DNA from: Vitrella brassicaformis
Lineage: Eukaryota > Sar > Vitrellaceae
Assembly (NCBI GenBank): GCA_001179505.1
Contig: CDMY01000328.1
Location: forward strand, 31,990-95,989
Reading direction: 5' to 3'
DNA length: 64,000 nt
Shown: positions 21,801 to 33,705 of the stretch, piece by piece
How the letters are laid out: every line of letters starts with the position of its first letter
Numbering within the stretch: the stretch's first letter is position 1
Notes under the pieces: generated by a model
The model's input: only the letters and a program-made list of their open reading frames with translations
Told to the model about the DNA's origin: nothing
The model's database searches: none
Program-made: the position numbers and the translations under genes

Positions 21801-24800
21801 GGCCGCGTTGAGACTCGTCACGTCCTTGTCCAACACTGCACGAGACGAACACACAGGATCATTCCTTTGCGTCTTACGTACGTGTTACTGTATATATTGT
21901 CTTACCGATAGTGCCCTCCTCCTTATCATCTTGTGTGACCACCAGTGAGAGGCGACTGAGGTCCCGCAGCAGTGGCACCCACCGCACCCACAGCGAGCCC
22001 CTCACGCGACCCACCAAGGGTGTCGGAGGCGGCTCATACTCGGGCTGTCCGTCCCCCCTCACCCGCACCGCCATGCTCTTGCAGGTCTGCTCGTTGCATG
22101 GCTTTGTCTGCGACTGTTCGGCATCGCCACACGCGCCTTCCCGCCCCTCCCGCACCACCATTCGTCGTCTTGTTTGTGTGCCGCCGTCACAGGACTTGCT
22201 GCAAGTCGACCATTCAGACCAGCTTGACAGCAGACACACGCCCTGCTCGTGTGCCTCCCACAGCCGGCGGCACATCTGCCCCACATCGACCAGAGGCCCG
22301 TGATAGGCCGGCTGGTCAGCAGATGTGGCACCAGTGGCATTGTGGATGCGATAGCGCCTCAGAAATGATGAAAGATGGGTGTCGTTGACGCGTCTCGTGT
22401 CGATGATATGGGTGTGTGGCGAAGGGGAAGGTGTTGCCGACGGCTGAGGGGCAAAGATGTCCTGGCACGCGTCGAAGGCCTGGCTGAGAGGGGGGATGAA
22501 GCAGAGAGTGCGGAGTGGCACGTCAGCATCGAGTTGCTGCTGCAGGTCCGTGGCACATGTCTGCAGCCAATGGTCCTTCTCCTCGGGACCTGCAGGCAGG
22601 CAGGCAGGCAGGCAGAGACATGACGCAGAGGAAGGTAATGTACCTGCCGCCGTGAGGAGGGTGGCGCATATTGCGGGAGCTCGCTGATCGTTCTCAGTGT
22701 CGTTTGCGGTCGATCGGCTGATGATGTGGTGGATGGCAATGCCCAGTTGGTCGCAGAAAGGCGGGGCTTCATACTCCTGAACAAATCCCCAACGAGGCGG
22801 TGTGTGTAGACGTGTGCTCTCAGGGCACTCACCTCGATGCAGTAGCCCTTGATCTGCTGCAGTGCTGTATTTGCAACGTCTGTCGGCGTCTGTGTGAGCA
22901 GATGATGCACGTCGGCGGAACACTGCAGCATGTCGCTGGAGACGTCCTCGCCCAACGAACACAGCTGCTGCGGGTCACTCAAACCATCCAACGCCGCAGA
23001 CCTGACACACATACACACAGACAGACAGACAGAGAGAAGAGAACAGAACATGCAGCAAAGGCACCACCTGCAGCCATCCTCATGACTGACTTACCTGACG
23101 GCGTCGCATTTCTTGGCCGCTGCCTGAGTTATCGCCCCCTCCATGCAGTCATCATACAGCAGCTGAGCCCTCTTCTCGCCATCCCCTCCGGCTGGCTTGA
23201 GCAGCGACGTCGCGCGTGCGACACATGTGTCGAAGGCGAATGCGTTGGGATGGAGAGTCACTGCCAGAGGGCCACAGACGAGGGATGGATGGGGATGGTC
23301 CTGTGCTGAGCTCAGTGTCTCCTCGACAGCCTGCTTGAGTGGGGCACAAGCGAGGGCCTCTCCCGTGTTGCGTGCCGATGAGTCGCTGTCTTGTCCTGTG
23401 CACGCGCGGTATACCGTGTCAGCAAATGCATCAGCTGAAGACGCATTCGCACCAGCCATAGAGCTAATCACGTCCTGACACACCTGAAGGAAGACACGGA
23501 CAGACAGATGGAGCATTTAAATGACTGACAATCGCACTCAAAGACCAATGAATGGCTTTTTTTGCACCTGGTTAGCGTCCGATCCATGAACACCACTGTG
23601 TCCGTGGTCCAATCTCTTTCTCGGCGCGAAGCTGCGCCAGCTTGGCGAGAAGAGTCCACACAGGTTGGCCTCCGTCACGTGCCCACGGTCGACCAGATGC
23701 GACACTTCGGCCATGAACACGTCACATCTGGCTGTACCCGGCCACTTCTCGGCCACTCGCTGACACGCCTTCCTCGCCACGCCCTCCAGCTCCTCGCTGC
23801 CGAGTAGAGGCCTTTCCATGTGCTCGTCTGTGCCGGTAGAGCCGCCTTGTGGATTGATGACAACGCTGTGGGGGGAGACGTCACTTGTCTGCTGAGCAGA
23901 GAAAAGGAGGCTGGCTCGGGCGGTCGGCCCCGGGGCATTCTTGGCGTTGACCTTGTCGAGCTGCAGGGCGGCGAGAAGCTCCACACAAATGCTGAGGGGC
24001 GTGTTCGTGGCCAGGATGGGGAGACCATGACCGTCAGGCTGGTTGCTGTCGGAACCTGCCGGCCTGGAGGTATTTGCCTTGGCCGCTGCCGAGAGGGAGC
24101 TGCCGATATGACTATCTTCCGTCTTGTTGCCGTCCCTCAGACCCTCGGTATCTTGCCCTCCTGCGCGCCGAGTGTACAAGGGTGCCACCAGAGAGCACAG
24201 CACGCCAGGATGGATACCTTCCTCGACCAGAGACGAAACAGCAGTGCCGAAAGCCATACAGCCGACACCATCCGTCGAGACATCCTTGGCCGCGCGGAGC
24301 GGCTGTGGCCGACTTCTGCGCCAAGGAAGGTGGTCGAACATCGAGCTGAATGGGTTGCGGCTGCCTGACCGCTGGAAAAAGGCAGTAGGGGCGTGTTGCG
24401 CATGGGAAGGGCATGTCTGCTGGCAGAGGGAGACGAAATATGCGGGTGCGTTGGTGTGGGATAGGGGGGAGGGAAGAGCATCGTGGCTAGTCGTGTTGGC
24501 CGCTACTGGGATGATCAGCTGCCCTTGCTCCAGCCCCTGCAAAAGAGCAATCAATCAAGCATAGTGACATGTATGTGTCTTTGATTTCTTTCCTTCTCGG
24601 CTTGACTTACCCTCACGCACTTGTCCCTGCCGTGCTGCCACAGATAATCAGAGTTCCCTCCGTATCTCTCCAACTCGTGCTGGAAAAGACCGACGGCATC
24701 CCTCAGCTCAGCTGACATGCCCATCACACCGAGGCCTCTATCCCCGCTCCTCAGCTGTATGAGCCCCTCGAATGCGCCAAGGAAATCGGTTGATAGAGAC

Positions 24801-25300
24801 GAACGGTTGCTGGGTGGTCTTGGGGCTCCCAGGATGTGATCCAGGTCCATGTACAGGGGCGAGAGGACCGAACACAGCTGGGAGGGGGGCAGTCCGGCCG
24901 ACACGAGAGATGCCAGGTAGCGCCCAACGACCAAACACGATGAGTGCAAACCCTCATCGGCGGGCTGCTGCTGGAGCAACGTTGTCGGAGCAGACACGCA
25001 CAGGTTGCCGAAGTGGTCCCTGACGGAAGACGCTGAGAGAGGGAGGGCGACCGACGCTGCACCCTCCGTCCTCAGAAGGCCTTCCCGCAGTAGATCCTGT
25101 AGACAGTGCTTCTCGGCCAGCTTCCTCTGGTCAGTGTTTGCATCCATCCACAGCAGCTGTGGATTGAACAGATGGCGCATCGTCGCCTCCACAATGGCGC
25201 CGGGCGAAGGGGGCGCCGCAGCTGGCCGTGCGGCAACGATGCGCTGCAATGGGCATCGTGCGAGGGGGAGAAGGCACCCAAGAAGCGCCAAGACCAGCAT
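18812..25300 (-). CDS. large secreted protein with thrombospondin type-1 repeats
   Basis: ATG 25300 begins MLVLALLGCLLPLARC, a textbook signal peptide. About 14 exons follow. The N-terminal 700 or so residues are Cys-containing helical repeats with recurring patterns such as LCSVLSPLYMDLD and LCSLVAPLYTRRA, suggesting an internally duplicated domain. Near 22100-22250 lies TSR1: WSEWSTCSKSCDGG, with WxxW (C-mannosylation) and CSxSCxxG (O-fucosylation) sites. A fibronectin-III-like stretch follows (LWVRWVPLLRDLSRLSLVV to LEPTRSYCLTLVAEYDD). Near 20870-21010 come an EGF-like knot (CGGACGWRGICVKGKCYC) and TSR2 (WQKCSQVCGEGVQVR, continued in the next exon with RPCNRRPC). The C-terminal exons (18812-20480) are helical and charged, without an obvious membrane anchor. 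Apicomplexan TSR proteins act in adhesion and motility; a role here is inference only. Confidence 0.75.
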
Positions 25301-25398
25301 CGCATCGTTTACATCGCACAAGTTGCAAGCTTAGCCAATGAATTGGATCGAACCCATGAATCTCATGAATCCCCTACACACATTAATACATGAATCGC

Positions 25399-27499
25399 TC
25401 AGAACTCGATGGCCGAATGCCTCTTGCGCGACTTGTCACTCGAAACAACTCCGGTCCTTGTCCTCGCAATGCCCATCTTCCCCCGGGGCTCCTTGGCTTG
25501 CGTCATGCCCTTGAGTCTCGAGACATGGTGTCCCATGGCTGCTGGGCCCATCGTCGCACGCTTCTGGATCATCCCATTAGGCGCCGTGACATCCTCCGTC
25601 TCGTCCGCTTGTGGCTTGTGAGATTCGATATATTTATCTAACTCCTCCTGAGACAGCTTCAGCCTCTTCTCGTCCAGCAATCTTCTTGCCAATTCCATGT
25701 CCTTTGCCACTATGCTAGCTGCAGCTTGGATGACGGCAAAAGGCGGCATTTCCTCCTCGACTGGTTCCACAGGATCACTGTCCTTCTCTTCTGGTGGCAC
25801 AACAGCCACTGGCGGAGGCTCAGGCGGATCCAAGAAGTCCCCCGCCTTGTCTACAGTCATGTCGGCTAGGGGATCCTCTTCTTCATCATCGTCGTCGTAG
25901 CCGATGGGCTCATCGGATGGCTGTGGCAGAGCCAGTGTCATGTCTTCTGATTCATCCGCTGGACTGGCATGCGCTCGCCTAGCGGTGTCTCTCTTGACTG
26001 AAGTCGCCCTTGGGGAATCGCGTGGAGTCGACTTGTCGCGCGGCATGTTCATGAACTGGGTGGGCGATGGAATCTTCGGCAGCTGCGTCCAGTGGACCTT
26101 TAGAGGGGAGTCTGCCTGTGAGCGAAAGCGAGGCGAGCTGGCGTTGAAGGCCTTGTCGTGGTCCAGGCGCTTGCTTCCCCTCTTCTTCCTTTCGTCACTT
26201 CTTGCTGTAGCCGGCGTCATCGGGTGATAGGCCGCCAGCACAGTAGTGGACGGAGTGCTGCTTTTGAACGTGCTCCTGGTTGTGTATGAGGGCCGTCTCG
26301 GCGGTGGCAAGAGGGCGAAATCGGGCAAGTAGTCAGCCAGCTGGACCGTCCCTGAGCCCCTGCTCGACGGCTGCTGGAGAAGTGACGTGGGGCTTCTCGC
26401 AGCGCCATGTGGTGGAGTGTTGACCTGGGCATATCCGGGTCCTCGTTGTATCCAAGAAACCGGCTCTTCGGTCAACCCGTGTATGGGCGAGTGAACAAGG
26501 ACGCGGGCATCGTAGTGTCGGACATGCAGCAATGTCGAGGGTGACAGCGGCCGCATCTCTCGTCTGAATAGCCGCCGCGATGACACAGAGCGCCCTGCCC
26601 TGGTTTTCTGTCTTGTCGTCTCTCCCTCTCTAATGTCAGCCGCTGGTGGTGGAGTGGCATCAGTTGCCTCCTCTTGGTGCTCATAATCGTGCTCGGTGTG
26701 GCCAAGAGGCGGTGGATCGTGTTCAAGGTCTCGAAAGGTGACGAAGTGCCATGACGCCGACAGCTCCTGTTTAGGGATGGCCAGCTCTCCTTTGTCCACC
26801 ATTCTGAGCCGGGCGTCGTAGCAATCACCTGCCCGAAAACGTGTGTAGAAGGGCTCTAATCCACCAGCCAGCATTAGACAGAGGATAATTAAGAAGCCGT
26901 GTCTGATGTTTCTGTGTGTACTGAGTGGGTGATTGACCTTTGAGAGACTTGGGCCGTTCGGTGCTGAAGCGGTCATATGGATAAGGCACCTGACCGGCCG
27001 GCAGCTTCTGCTGCGACAGATCCACCCTGCACCAAGCACAAGCACAAGCAGAGCGCCATATGTGTCAGGGGAAGGCCCATAATCTCGGTCACCTTTCGGG
27101 AAGCAAATCAGGGGAAACTCCACCATGTTTTTCCGCTTCGTGCCTCCCTGTCGCTTCCTCGCACACAGATGCATGCTGGGAGGCTCGGCCTTTGGGCAGT
27201 TCGTTGCTTCCCACAGCTGGGGGAGGTTGAGCCTCTTCAAGCTCAGGTTGAACCTCTGGCCTCTGTTCATTCTCTTCCACGGCACTCTCCGTCCGCACGG
27301 GCTCCTCGCCCGTCGCCTCTCCGCTGCTCTCGTCCTGCCAGTCACCGTTCTCCTCCTGCTGAACCCATTCTTCATCCTCTCCGCTCCCATCGTCATTCTT
27401 TGTGGCCGCCCCTGTCAGGTGGGCCTCTGCAACACCGATGGCCTCCTCAACCACCACCTTGGAAAGCTCCGTTATCGCAGGATCTCGGATGTCCTCCAT
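25399..27499 (-). CDS. unrecognised, largely disordered protein with a short conserved-looking N-terminal block
   Basis: ATG 27499 (MEDIRDPAITELSKVVVEEA) begins an acidic Glu-rich first exon. Exon 2 (about 26940-27026) is VDLSQQKLPAGQVPYPYDRF followed by STERPKSLK. Exon 3 opens GDCYDARLRMVDKGELAIPK and continues QELSASWHFVTF. This aromatic/Pro-rich block looks like a structured motif. The remaining 400 or so residues are Ser/Pro/Arg-rich and probably unstructured, with an acidic run (YDDDDEEEDPLADM), then a helix (AVIQAAASIVAKDMELARRL) and a basic end, RKRHSAIEF-stop at 25399. No family could be named. It lies 99 bp from the TSR gene start, in the same direction. Confidence 0.65.
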
Positions 27500-28595
27500 G
27501 GGTTTTGCATGCACTTCAGTGGGCCGTCCCCAGGGGGATCCTCCGTCTCAGGATCGCGAGAGTGCTACGGATTGCTTCGCTCACACTGTTTGACCACACG
27601 TACAGCAGCTGAAGAGAAGGTCTTGGAGATTCGCTTTCACAGAAGCATCACGACACCCGCAGGAGTGGGAAGGGAGACCCACCATCGCTCCTGTTGTCTC
27701 GTCTCTCTCCGTGTGTCTGTCTGTGTGTGGTATGCATGGGCGACCAGCACATCTGATCTAGAGGCGGCAATGATTAGTATGTAGGCAGTGGCAAAGGCAC
27801 AGGCAGGCAATCACGGAAACACAAGCGCAGAGAAGGTCTTGCCTGCATTATGCACACATTCGTATAATGCACGCACTGCACTCATGGACAGCCAGCCTAC
27901 AACCGTCGCCCTTCAGTGCATCCGCCAGCGAACCTGGGTCGGTGACACACGAGGATGTCGTGTGGCATCAAGTCCGATACCCTGGGTGACGTACTGCATT
28001 GCGACGATCGATCGACACATCACATCACACATCGTCCGCAACCACAGATCAATGCCTCCTGCCAAATCCACCGCTGATGCGCTGCCTGGTCGGTGATGAA
28101 ACCCATGACAGCCAGTCCCCAGGCTGTCTTGTTCTTCACCGCTGACCAGGCACTGCACCAACAGCGACTCAGCAACGCAACGACACACAGCAGAAGGATG
28201 CAAACTCATCTGAAGAGCTAGCACCGTCCACATAAATGCACCCAGGCCCCGCGAACGTCGCATGGATGAGGCTGCACCGCACTTTCACCCAGATGGAAAA
28301 AACGGCGGCACGGCAACACACCAGCAGCCAGCGCGACATGCATGCCCTCCCTTCCCGATGCATAACATGCTTGAACGACCGCGTCACACTCGCATTGGAA
28401 AAAGAGTGGCACACGACGACAGACAGAAACACAACGAGGCAGTCACTTCTCCGTCTCTAGCCCCCCACAGACGTACACACGTGCAGGGAAGGAGCAAGTC
28501 GGCGAGATGACAAAGGTACCACGCATAGCATAAGTACCCAGACAGACAGAGTAGCGATTCGAGTGTGTCGGCTGGCTGGCTGGCTGGCTGGCTGA
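27500..28595. other. intergenic, no supported gene
   Basis: 1.1 kb between two minus-strand genes. Only short chance frames are seen (such as 27788-28096, +). A (GGCT)n microsatellite lies at about 28570-28594, immediately downstream of the PurH stop. Confidence 0.6.
28570..28594. repeat. (GGCT)n microsatellite
   Basis: Six consecutive GGCT units just 3' of the PurH stop codon (minus-strand gene). Confidence 0.9.
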
Positions 28596-30880
28596 TCAGT
28601 GGTGGAAGAGCCTGAGGTCCGTCATGGCCATGAGCATGCCGTACTCGTTGGCCGCCTTGGTCACCTCAGGGTCCTGCACACTCCCGCCTGCATACATACG
28701 TGACAGACAACATTTCCACACACACAAGGCGGTGAATGCACTCTTGATGAATGCATGGCTCGGTGTGCATCTGTGTATGTATGTCTGTGTACCTGGGTTG
28801 ACGATGTACTCGACGCCATACTTGGACGCATGGTCGATGTTGTCCCTGACACACACGCACACACACACACACGCACACACAGTGTCGGTGTGATCGATGG
28901 CTGCAAGGATGTGTGTGATATGTGCCACAGACCCACCTGAAGGGGAAGAAGGCGTCAGACGAGATGGACACGCCCTTGAGCGTCTTGAGGAAATCCTTCT
29001 TCTCAGCCTCGGTCAGCGGCTCGGGCACCTGACACACACAACACACAACACAGGACGACACGACAGGTCATACATGCCAATATCCCGCCGCCTGACGCAC
29101 CAGGCCAGGCCAGGCAGCCCACCTGTTCGAATTTGTCGTCAAACTCTTTCTTTTCGATGTCAGTGAAATCGCCCTCGATGTACCTCACTCGGCCGTTGAC
29201 GCGGTCCTGCCGCTTGATGCCCTCCTTGAACTTCAATCCCATCACCTTCGGGTGCTGACGAAGATACCTACACAAGACAACACACACAGCAGATACAACA
29301 CATGAATGCACTGGCCTATGTGTTTGTGTTTGTGTTTGTGTGTGTGAGGGGGGGGGGGGGNNNNNNNNNNNNNNNNNNNNNNNNNNNNNNNNNNNNNNNN
29401 NNNNNNNNNNNNNNNNNNNNNNNNNNNNNNNNNNNNNNNNNNNNNNNNNNNNNNNNNNNNNNNNNNNNNNNNNNNNNNNNNNNNNNNNNNNNNNNNNNNN
29501 NNNNNNNNNNNNNNNNNNNNNNNNNNNNNNNNNNNNNNNNNNNNNNNNNNNNNNNNNNNNNNNNNNNNNNNNNNNNNNNNNNNNNNNNNNNNNNNNNNNN
29601 NNNNNNNNNNNNNNNNNNNNNNNNNNNNNNNNNNNNNNNNNNNNNNNNNNNNNNNNNNNNCGTACGTCAGTGACGACGTTTTGGAGTTTGGCAGCGTCGA
29701 AGAGTGCGTCGTTTCTCTTCTGCATGAAGCCCATGCCGTAGATGTCACGGAACTCCAGAGGCGGGGGCGCAAACGACGGGTCAGCCTGACACACACACAC
29801 ACACACACCATTCCGTGACATTCATTCAAACAGGTGTCTGTGTGTTGTGCTTATGGATGTGTGTGTGCGCCTAGCGTGTGTGCGTACCGTACCTGCAGTA
29901 TGATGAATTTGCCGCCCTTCTTGGCCTTGAGGATCTCCAGAGCCTTCTCGTGATACCTGCCCACACACGCACAATCCGCCCACACACACACACGCGGTGC
30001 ACCATACCTGCCACCCCCTCCCTCCCTCCGTCCCCTTCTGTGTGCTAACCCCGGTGCGACGATGCCGTCGCTGACTTCCGGCTTGAGCACCAGTGCGGTC
30101 TCCTCGTCCACCACGTCACTCAGCGCAGCGAAGTCGCCGAAGGAGCACATCGGGTCGGCATTCCTCGCACGCACGTACGCACAGGCCGCGTCCGTGAGCT
30201 TCTTGTCGCCGATGTCGAACACCTGACGCTCCACCGCCGTCAGCGGGGCCGAGATGGCCGCCCCGGCCGGCGACACGTGCTTGAATGAGGCCGCAGCGGC
30301 CTTGCCCGTGGCCTGCCTGAGCTCCTTGACGAGCTGCCATGCGTTGACGGCGTCGAGGAGGTTGATGTAGCCGGGCGTGCCGTTGACAACGGTGAGGGGG
30401 AGGGGGTGGCCGCCCAGGGCGCAGAGGGCCGCCGGCTTCTGGTGTGGGTTGCAGCCGTACTTGAGGGTCAGCAGGGGGTTGTAGACGTTGGGGTAGTTGA
30501 CGGGCTGGTAGCTGTCGAGGGCCTGGGTGAAGTAGCGGCTGATGGCGCTGTCGTAGGCGGCAGTGCGGGAGAAGGCCGCCGCAGCGAGGTGCTTTCGCAG
30601 CTCTGGCGTGCTGCATCCGCCGTGGTTCTTCATGCTGTCCTTGACGAGGGCGTACTGGTCTGGCGAGGTGACGATGCACACAGCGGGGTTGTTCTTGGCG
30701 GCTGCGCGGATCATGGCGGGGCCGCCGATGTCGATGTTCTCCATGCACGTGTAGTAGTCGGCCCCGCCCTTGACGGTCTGCTCGAAGGGGTACAGGTTGA
30801 CCACCACCAGGTCAATCGCACCCACGCCGTGCTGCACCATCTCGGCCTCGTGGCTGGCGTTGCCCCGCACTGCCAGCAGC

Positions 30881-30915
<35 letters not shown>

Positions 30916-31140
30916 CCCGTCGAGGATCTCCGGGGAGCCGGTGTAGTCGGACACCTCCTGCACGGGCACGCCCGCCTCCTGGAGCTTCTTGTAGGTGCCG
31001 CCAGTCGACAGCAGGTGCACACCGCCCTCAGCGAGGAACTGACCGAACTCCACCACTCCGGCCTTGTCGAAGACGGATAGGAGGGCGCGCTCTATCTTGC
31101 GAGGGGCGTCGGTGCCCACGACGGCTGTGATGGACGGCAT
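28596..31140 (-). CDS. ATIC: bifunctional AICAR formyltransferase/IMP cyclohydrolase
   Basis: This enzyme makes the last two steps of de novo IMP synthesis: AICAR to FAICAR with 10-formyl-THF, then ring closure. ATG 31140 ([20 protein letters not shown]). The MGS-like cyclohydrolase domain shows [38 protein letters not shown] and the [15 protein letters not shown] block. The transformylase domain shows [34 protein letters not shown] and the catalytic Lys-His in [11 protein letters not shown]. Later exons give [61 protein letters not shown] and the hallmark C-terminus TDLRLFHH. The sequence follows the animal/fungal layout. At least one exon, expected between QNVVTD and the exon starting YLRQHPKV, is lost in the 300-N gap at 29361-29660. 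The stop is at 28596-28598. Confidence 0.95.
29349..29660. other. assembly gap (300 N) preceded by poly-G
   Basis: A G run ends at 29360 and exactly 300 N follow to 29660. The right edge is only five bases into an intron (donor GTACG on the minus strand), so the gap removes intron plus coding exon of ATIC. Confidence 0.95.
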
Positions 31141-31368
31141 GCTGGCTGGCTGGCTGCTCACGATGAGATGAGTGCGGACGGGAGATCTCCGAGATGGGAT
31201 GAGAGATGCGGATCACGACGGCTGAAAAGGACGATGAAGAGAGGTTGCTGAACACGTTGCTGAAGGTGGGAGAGCCGCTACATGAGTTCCTCGTGGCGAC
31301 GCCGTCTCAGCGAGCTATCTCGACGCGCCCCCACCCGGCCCCCACCTCCCGTAACGCATCTCTAAGAA
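31141..31368. promoter_or_regulatory. divergent promoter region, ATIC / four-TM gene
   Basis: 228 bp between two divergent ATGs. Both transcripts must start here or within it. No specific element recognised. Confidence 0.4.
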
Positions 31369-31943
31369 ATGGGCGGTGTGATTGGGAATGTGCTGGCCAA
31401 GGTGATGACAGTGAGCGTGAGCAGGAAGCCTGGAGGAGGCCCCCCGCCGCTGCTCAAGAACCCCAGCCGTGCCTCGTGCCTCATCGCAGCCTTTGTGCAG
31501 GCGCTGGTCTTCCTCACGGCCATCTCGGCCAACGTGCTGCAGTCGATGCTCGACTGGTCCTGCAACCCATGGACCACCTGCTACTTCCAGTTGAGCGCCG
31601 TTATCTGCCTCCTCACGACGGTCTTCTATGTCTTTTTGGCGTGTGTCGATTACCGAAGCGACGAGAGGTGGTACTCTTACCTTGGCTGGATGCTGTTGAT
31701 CACGTTGGTGAAGCTGGGGGGCAAGCGGCGGGGTGCTGGCTGAGCTACCTGAACTTCATCCATCGGGGTGAGGAGGGGACGAGTTACTACTTTTGCTATC
31801 ATGACTTCAAGACGCTGTACTACTACACGCTGGCCATGACGGCCTGCCATGTGACGGCCATGACCTATGTGGTCTATGTGGCCTTCTTTCGGATCTTTGC
31901 CGGCATTGTGGGGCAGTTCAAGAAGCTCAAAGGCATCACTTAG
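31369..31943 (+). CDS. four-TM (tetraspan-type) membrane protein, frameshifted at a G6 run
   Basis: ATG 31369 (MGGVIGNVLAKVMTVSVS) begins with Gly2, so N-myristoylation is conceivable. Three hydrophobic helices read in this frame: SCLIAAFVQALVFLTAIS, SAVICLLTTVFYVFLACV and YLGWMLLITLVKL. The frame then stops at 31741-31743. After the GGGGGG at 31716-31721 the neighbouring frame continues without interruption as AAGCWLSYLNFIHRGEEG, a fourth helix YTLAMTACHVTAMTYVVYVA and FKKLKGIT-stop at 31941-31943. One extra G would join them. No plausible intron exists at this point, so a homopolymer sequencing error or a real mutation is likely. The fold resembles MARVEL/tetraspan membrane proteins; no specific family was recognised. 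Confidence 0.65.
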
Positions 31944-32946
31944 ATGAGACACACATGACACAGACAGACACAGGCTGACACGATGTCCATCGATGTGTTG
32001 AGTAATTGGGAGATCCCTTCCCTCTCTGTCCATCCATATCTCTCTCTGCGCAGTGTCCACCCATCCATTCACAGCAACACGCATCTGCCATCTGCCGCCA
32101 CATAAGCAATAATTAAACTAGCCAACGACCAACACACAACAGATGAGCCGAGCAGTCTGTCTGTCTGAGTGTCCGGCTGCAGGTACCATACCCGGGGGCA
32201 TTCATGTGTGTGTGCCTGGCTGTTGCTGGCTGTTCGACGCTCCCAAGCTCCTGAATCCTCACGGCAGTCAGGGTGGCGGCTGCCGCGAGAAACCGGGAGC
32301 TGACGATCGTCGAACAGCGTGCAGCGCCGCACGCTGATCGGATGAGAGCACGAGTACAAACACCCACTGTCTCCCGTCGACATGTGAGCATGCCAGCAGC
32401 ACATTCCTCACGCGACACAGAAAACGGTCGTCGGTGGCACTCTCGCCGACGAATGTCTTGTGTGTCGGCTGAGAGATCTGCTGCTGACATCCACACACTC
32501 CGGGTCACACGAATCCGTAGCATTAGACCCCCCAACAGATAGATAAACAGGCAGGCAGTGTGCAGCACACCACACCACACCACACCACACCACACAGGCT
32601 GCCGCATATTTCTCTACAGCATGCACGATGCACCATGCACATGCAGGCATTCAAGGCAGGAGCGTTAAAACACGAAGGAAGCATGAGCCCGGAAAATGGG
32701 CTCACGTCACCCATCTCAATCTCAATCTCTCTCACACACACACTCTCCCTCTCTCAGAGTGGAAGATGTATAGGGGCACAAAGACCCACATATTACATCA
32801 TTGAAAGTGCAACACGCATGCTCACACGCAGGCAGACACACACACGCATACGACGTATGTATGTATGTATGTATGTTTGTTTGTGTGAGGGTGTGCGGAC
32901 CACGCAAGCACCCACCCACCCATGGGCCCATGGATCCACTCGTTCG
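31944..32946. other. convergent intergenic spacer with microsatellites
   Basis: Contains CACAC-pentamer repeats (about 32566-32596), a (TC)n tract (about 32720-32757) and a (GTAT)n array (about 32856-32879). No gene supported. Confidence 0.6.
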
Positions 32947-33672
32947 TCATATGCACAGCTGGGTGTGGACGGCCCCCGAGTTGTAGAATCGCCTCAGCAG
33001 TGCCGAAATGACGCCATGCTCAGCCTCGTCATCCTGACAAACAAAACACATATACCCCACAACACACACCCCAGCCGACGGATGGATGATGCACATGGGA
33101 TGGGTGTCTTCTGTGTCTTCTGTCTCTGTGTGTGTCGATGTCGATGTGTGGGTCGACCGTACCGGGTCTAGGTCTGTGTGTGTGATGTTGACGATCAGGA
33201 AGTACAGGCGGCCGACCAAAAAGATGGGGCTGACGTGCAGCAGCGGACACAGCAGCTCACCTGAACAAAGACTCACGCAAAGGAAAGAAACACAGCCATG
33301 ACACACATAACCGGCAGGCCTCCCCTTTTGTCCACCCACTCTCTCACTCACCCGATCGTCGCCTGATGAGCGCCCGCACGACGATGTCATTGGCCACAGA
33401 CACGCCATGTGACGCGCGCGTCTCGTCCAACTGAATGGACCATACCATTGACACATAGGGAAGGACAGATCATGCCTGTGTGTGCCTCTATCCTAACCGT
33501 CCCGTCCTGCCCCTGTGTGTGTGTGGCTACGTACGTATCTGATGAGTGCCTGGTTTGCGTGGTCGTTGACGTCCGAGCACATGAGCGAGTAAGGAGAACC
33601 GATGACGTCCCACGGCTCGTACCCACACAACTTGCAAAACGCCTCTGACACTATCACCAACGGGCTACACAT

Positions 33673-33705
<33 letters not shown>

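Noticed and set aside
25333-25352. tRNA-like B box (GGGTTCGATCC on the minus strand)
   Set aside because: The flanking bases do not form a T-arm stem and no A box or cloverleaf can be built.
30406-31080. 224-codon plus-strand frame antisense to ATIC
   Set aside because: It mirrors the ATIC coding exon; high third-position GC opens the antisense frame. No domain recognised.
31206-31943. Single 245-codon frame across the four-TM gene
   Set aside because: Only its last third is hydrophobic and plausible. The first two thirds are out of frame with three clear membrane helices, so it was interpreted as a frameshift instead.
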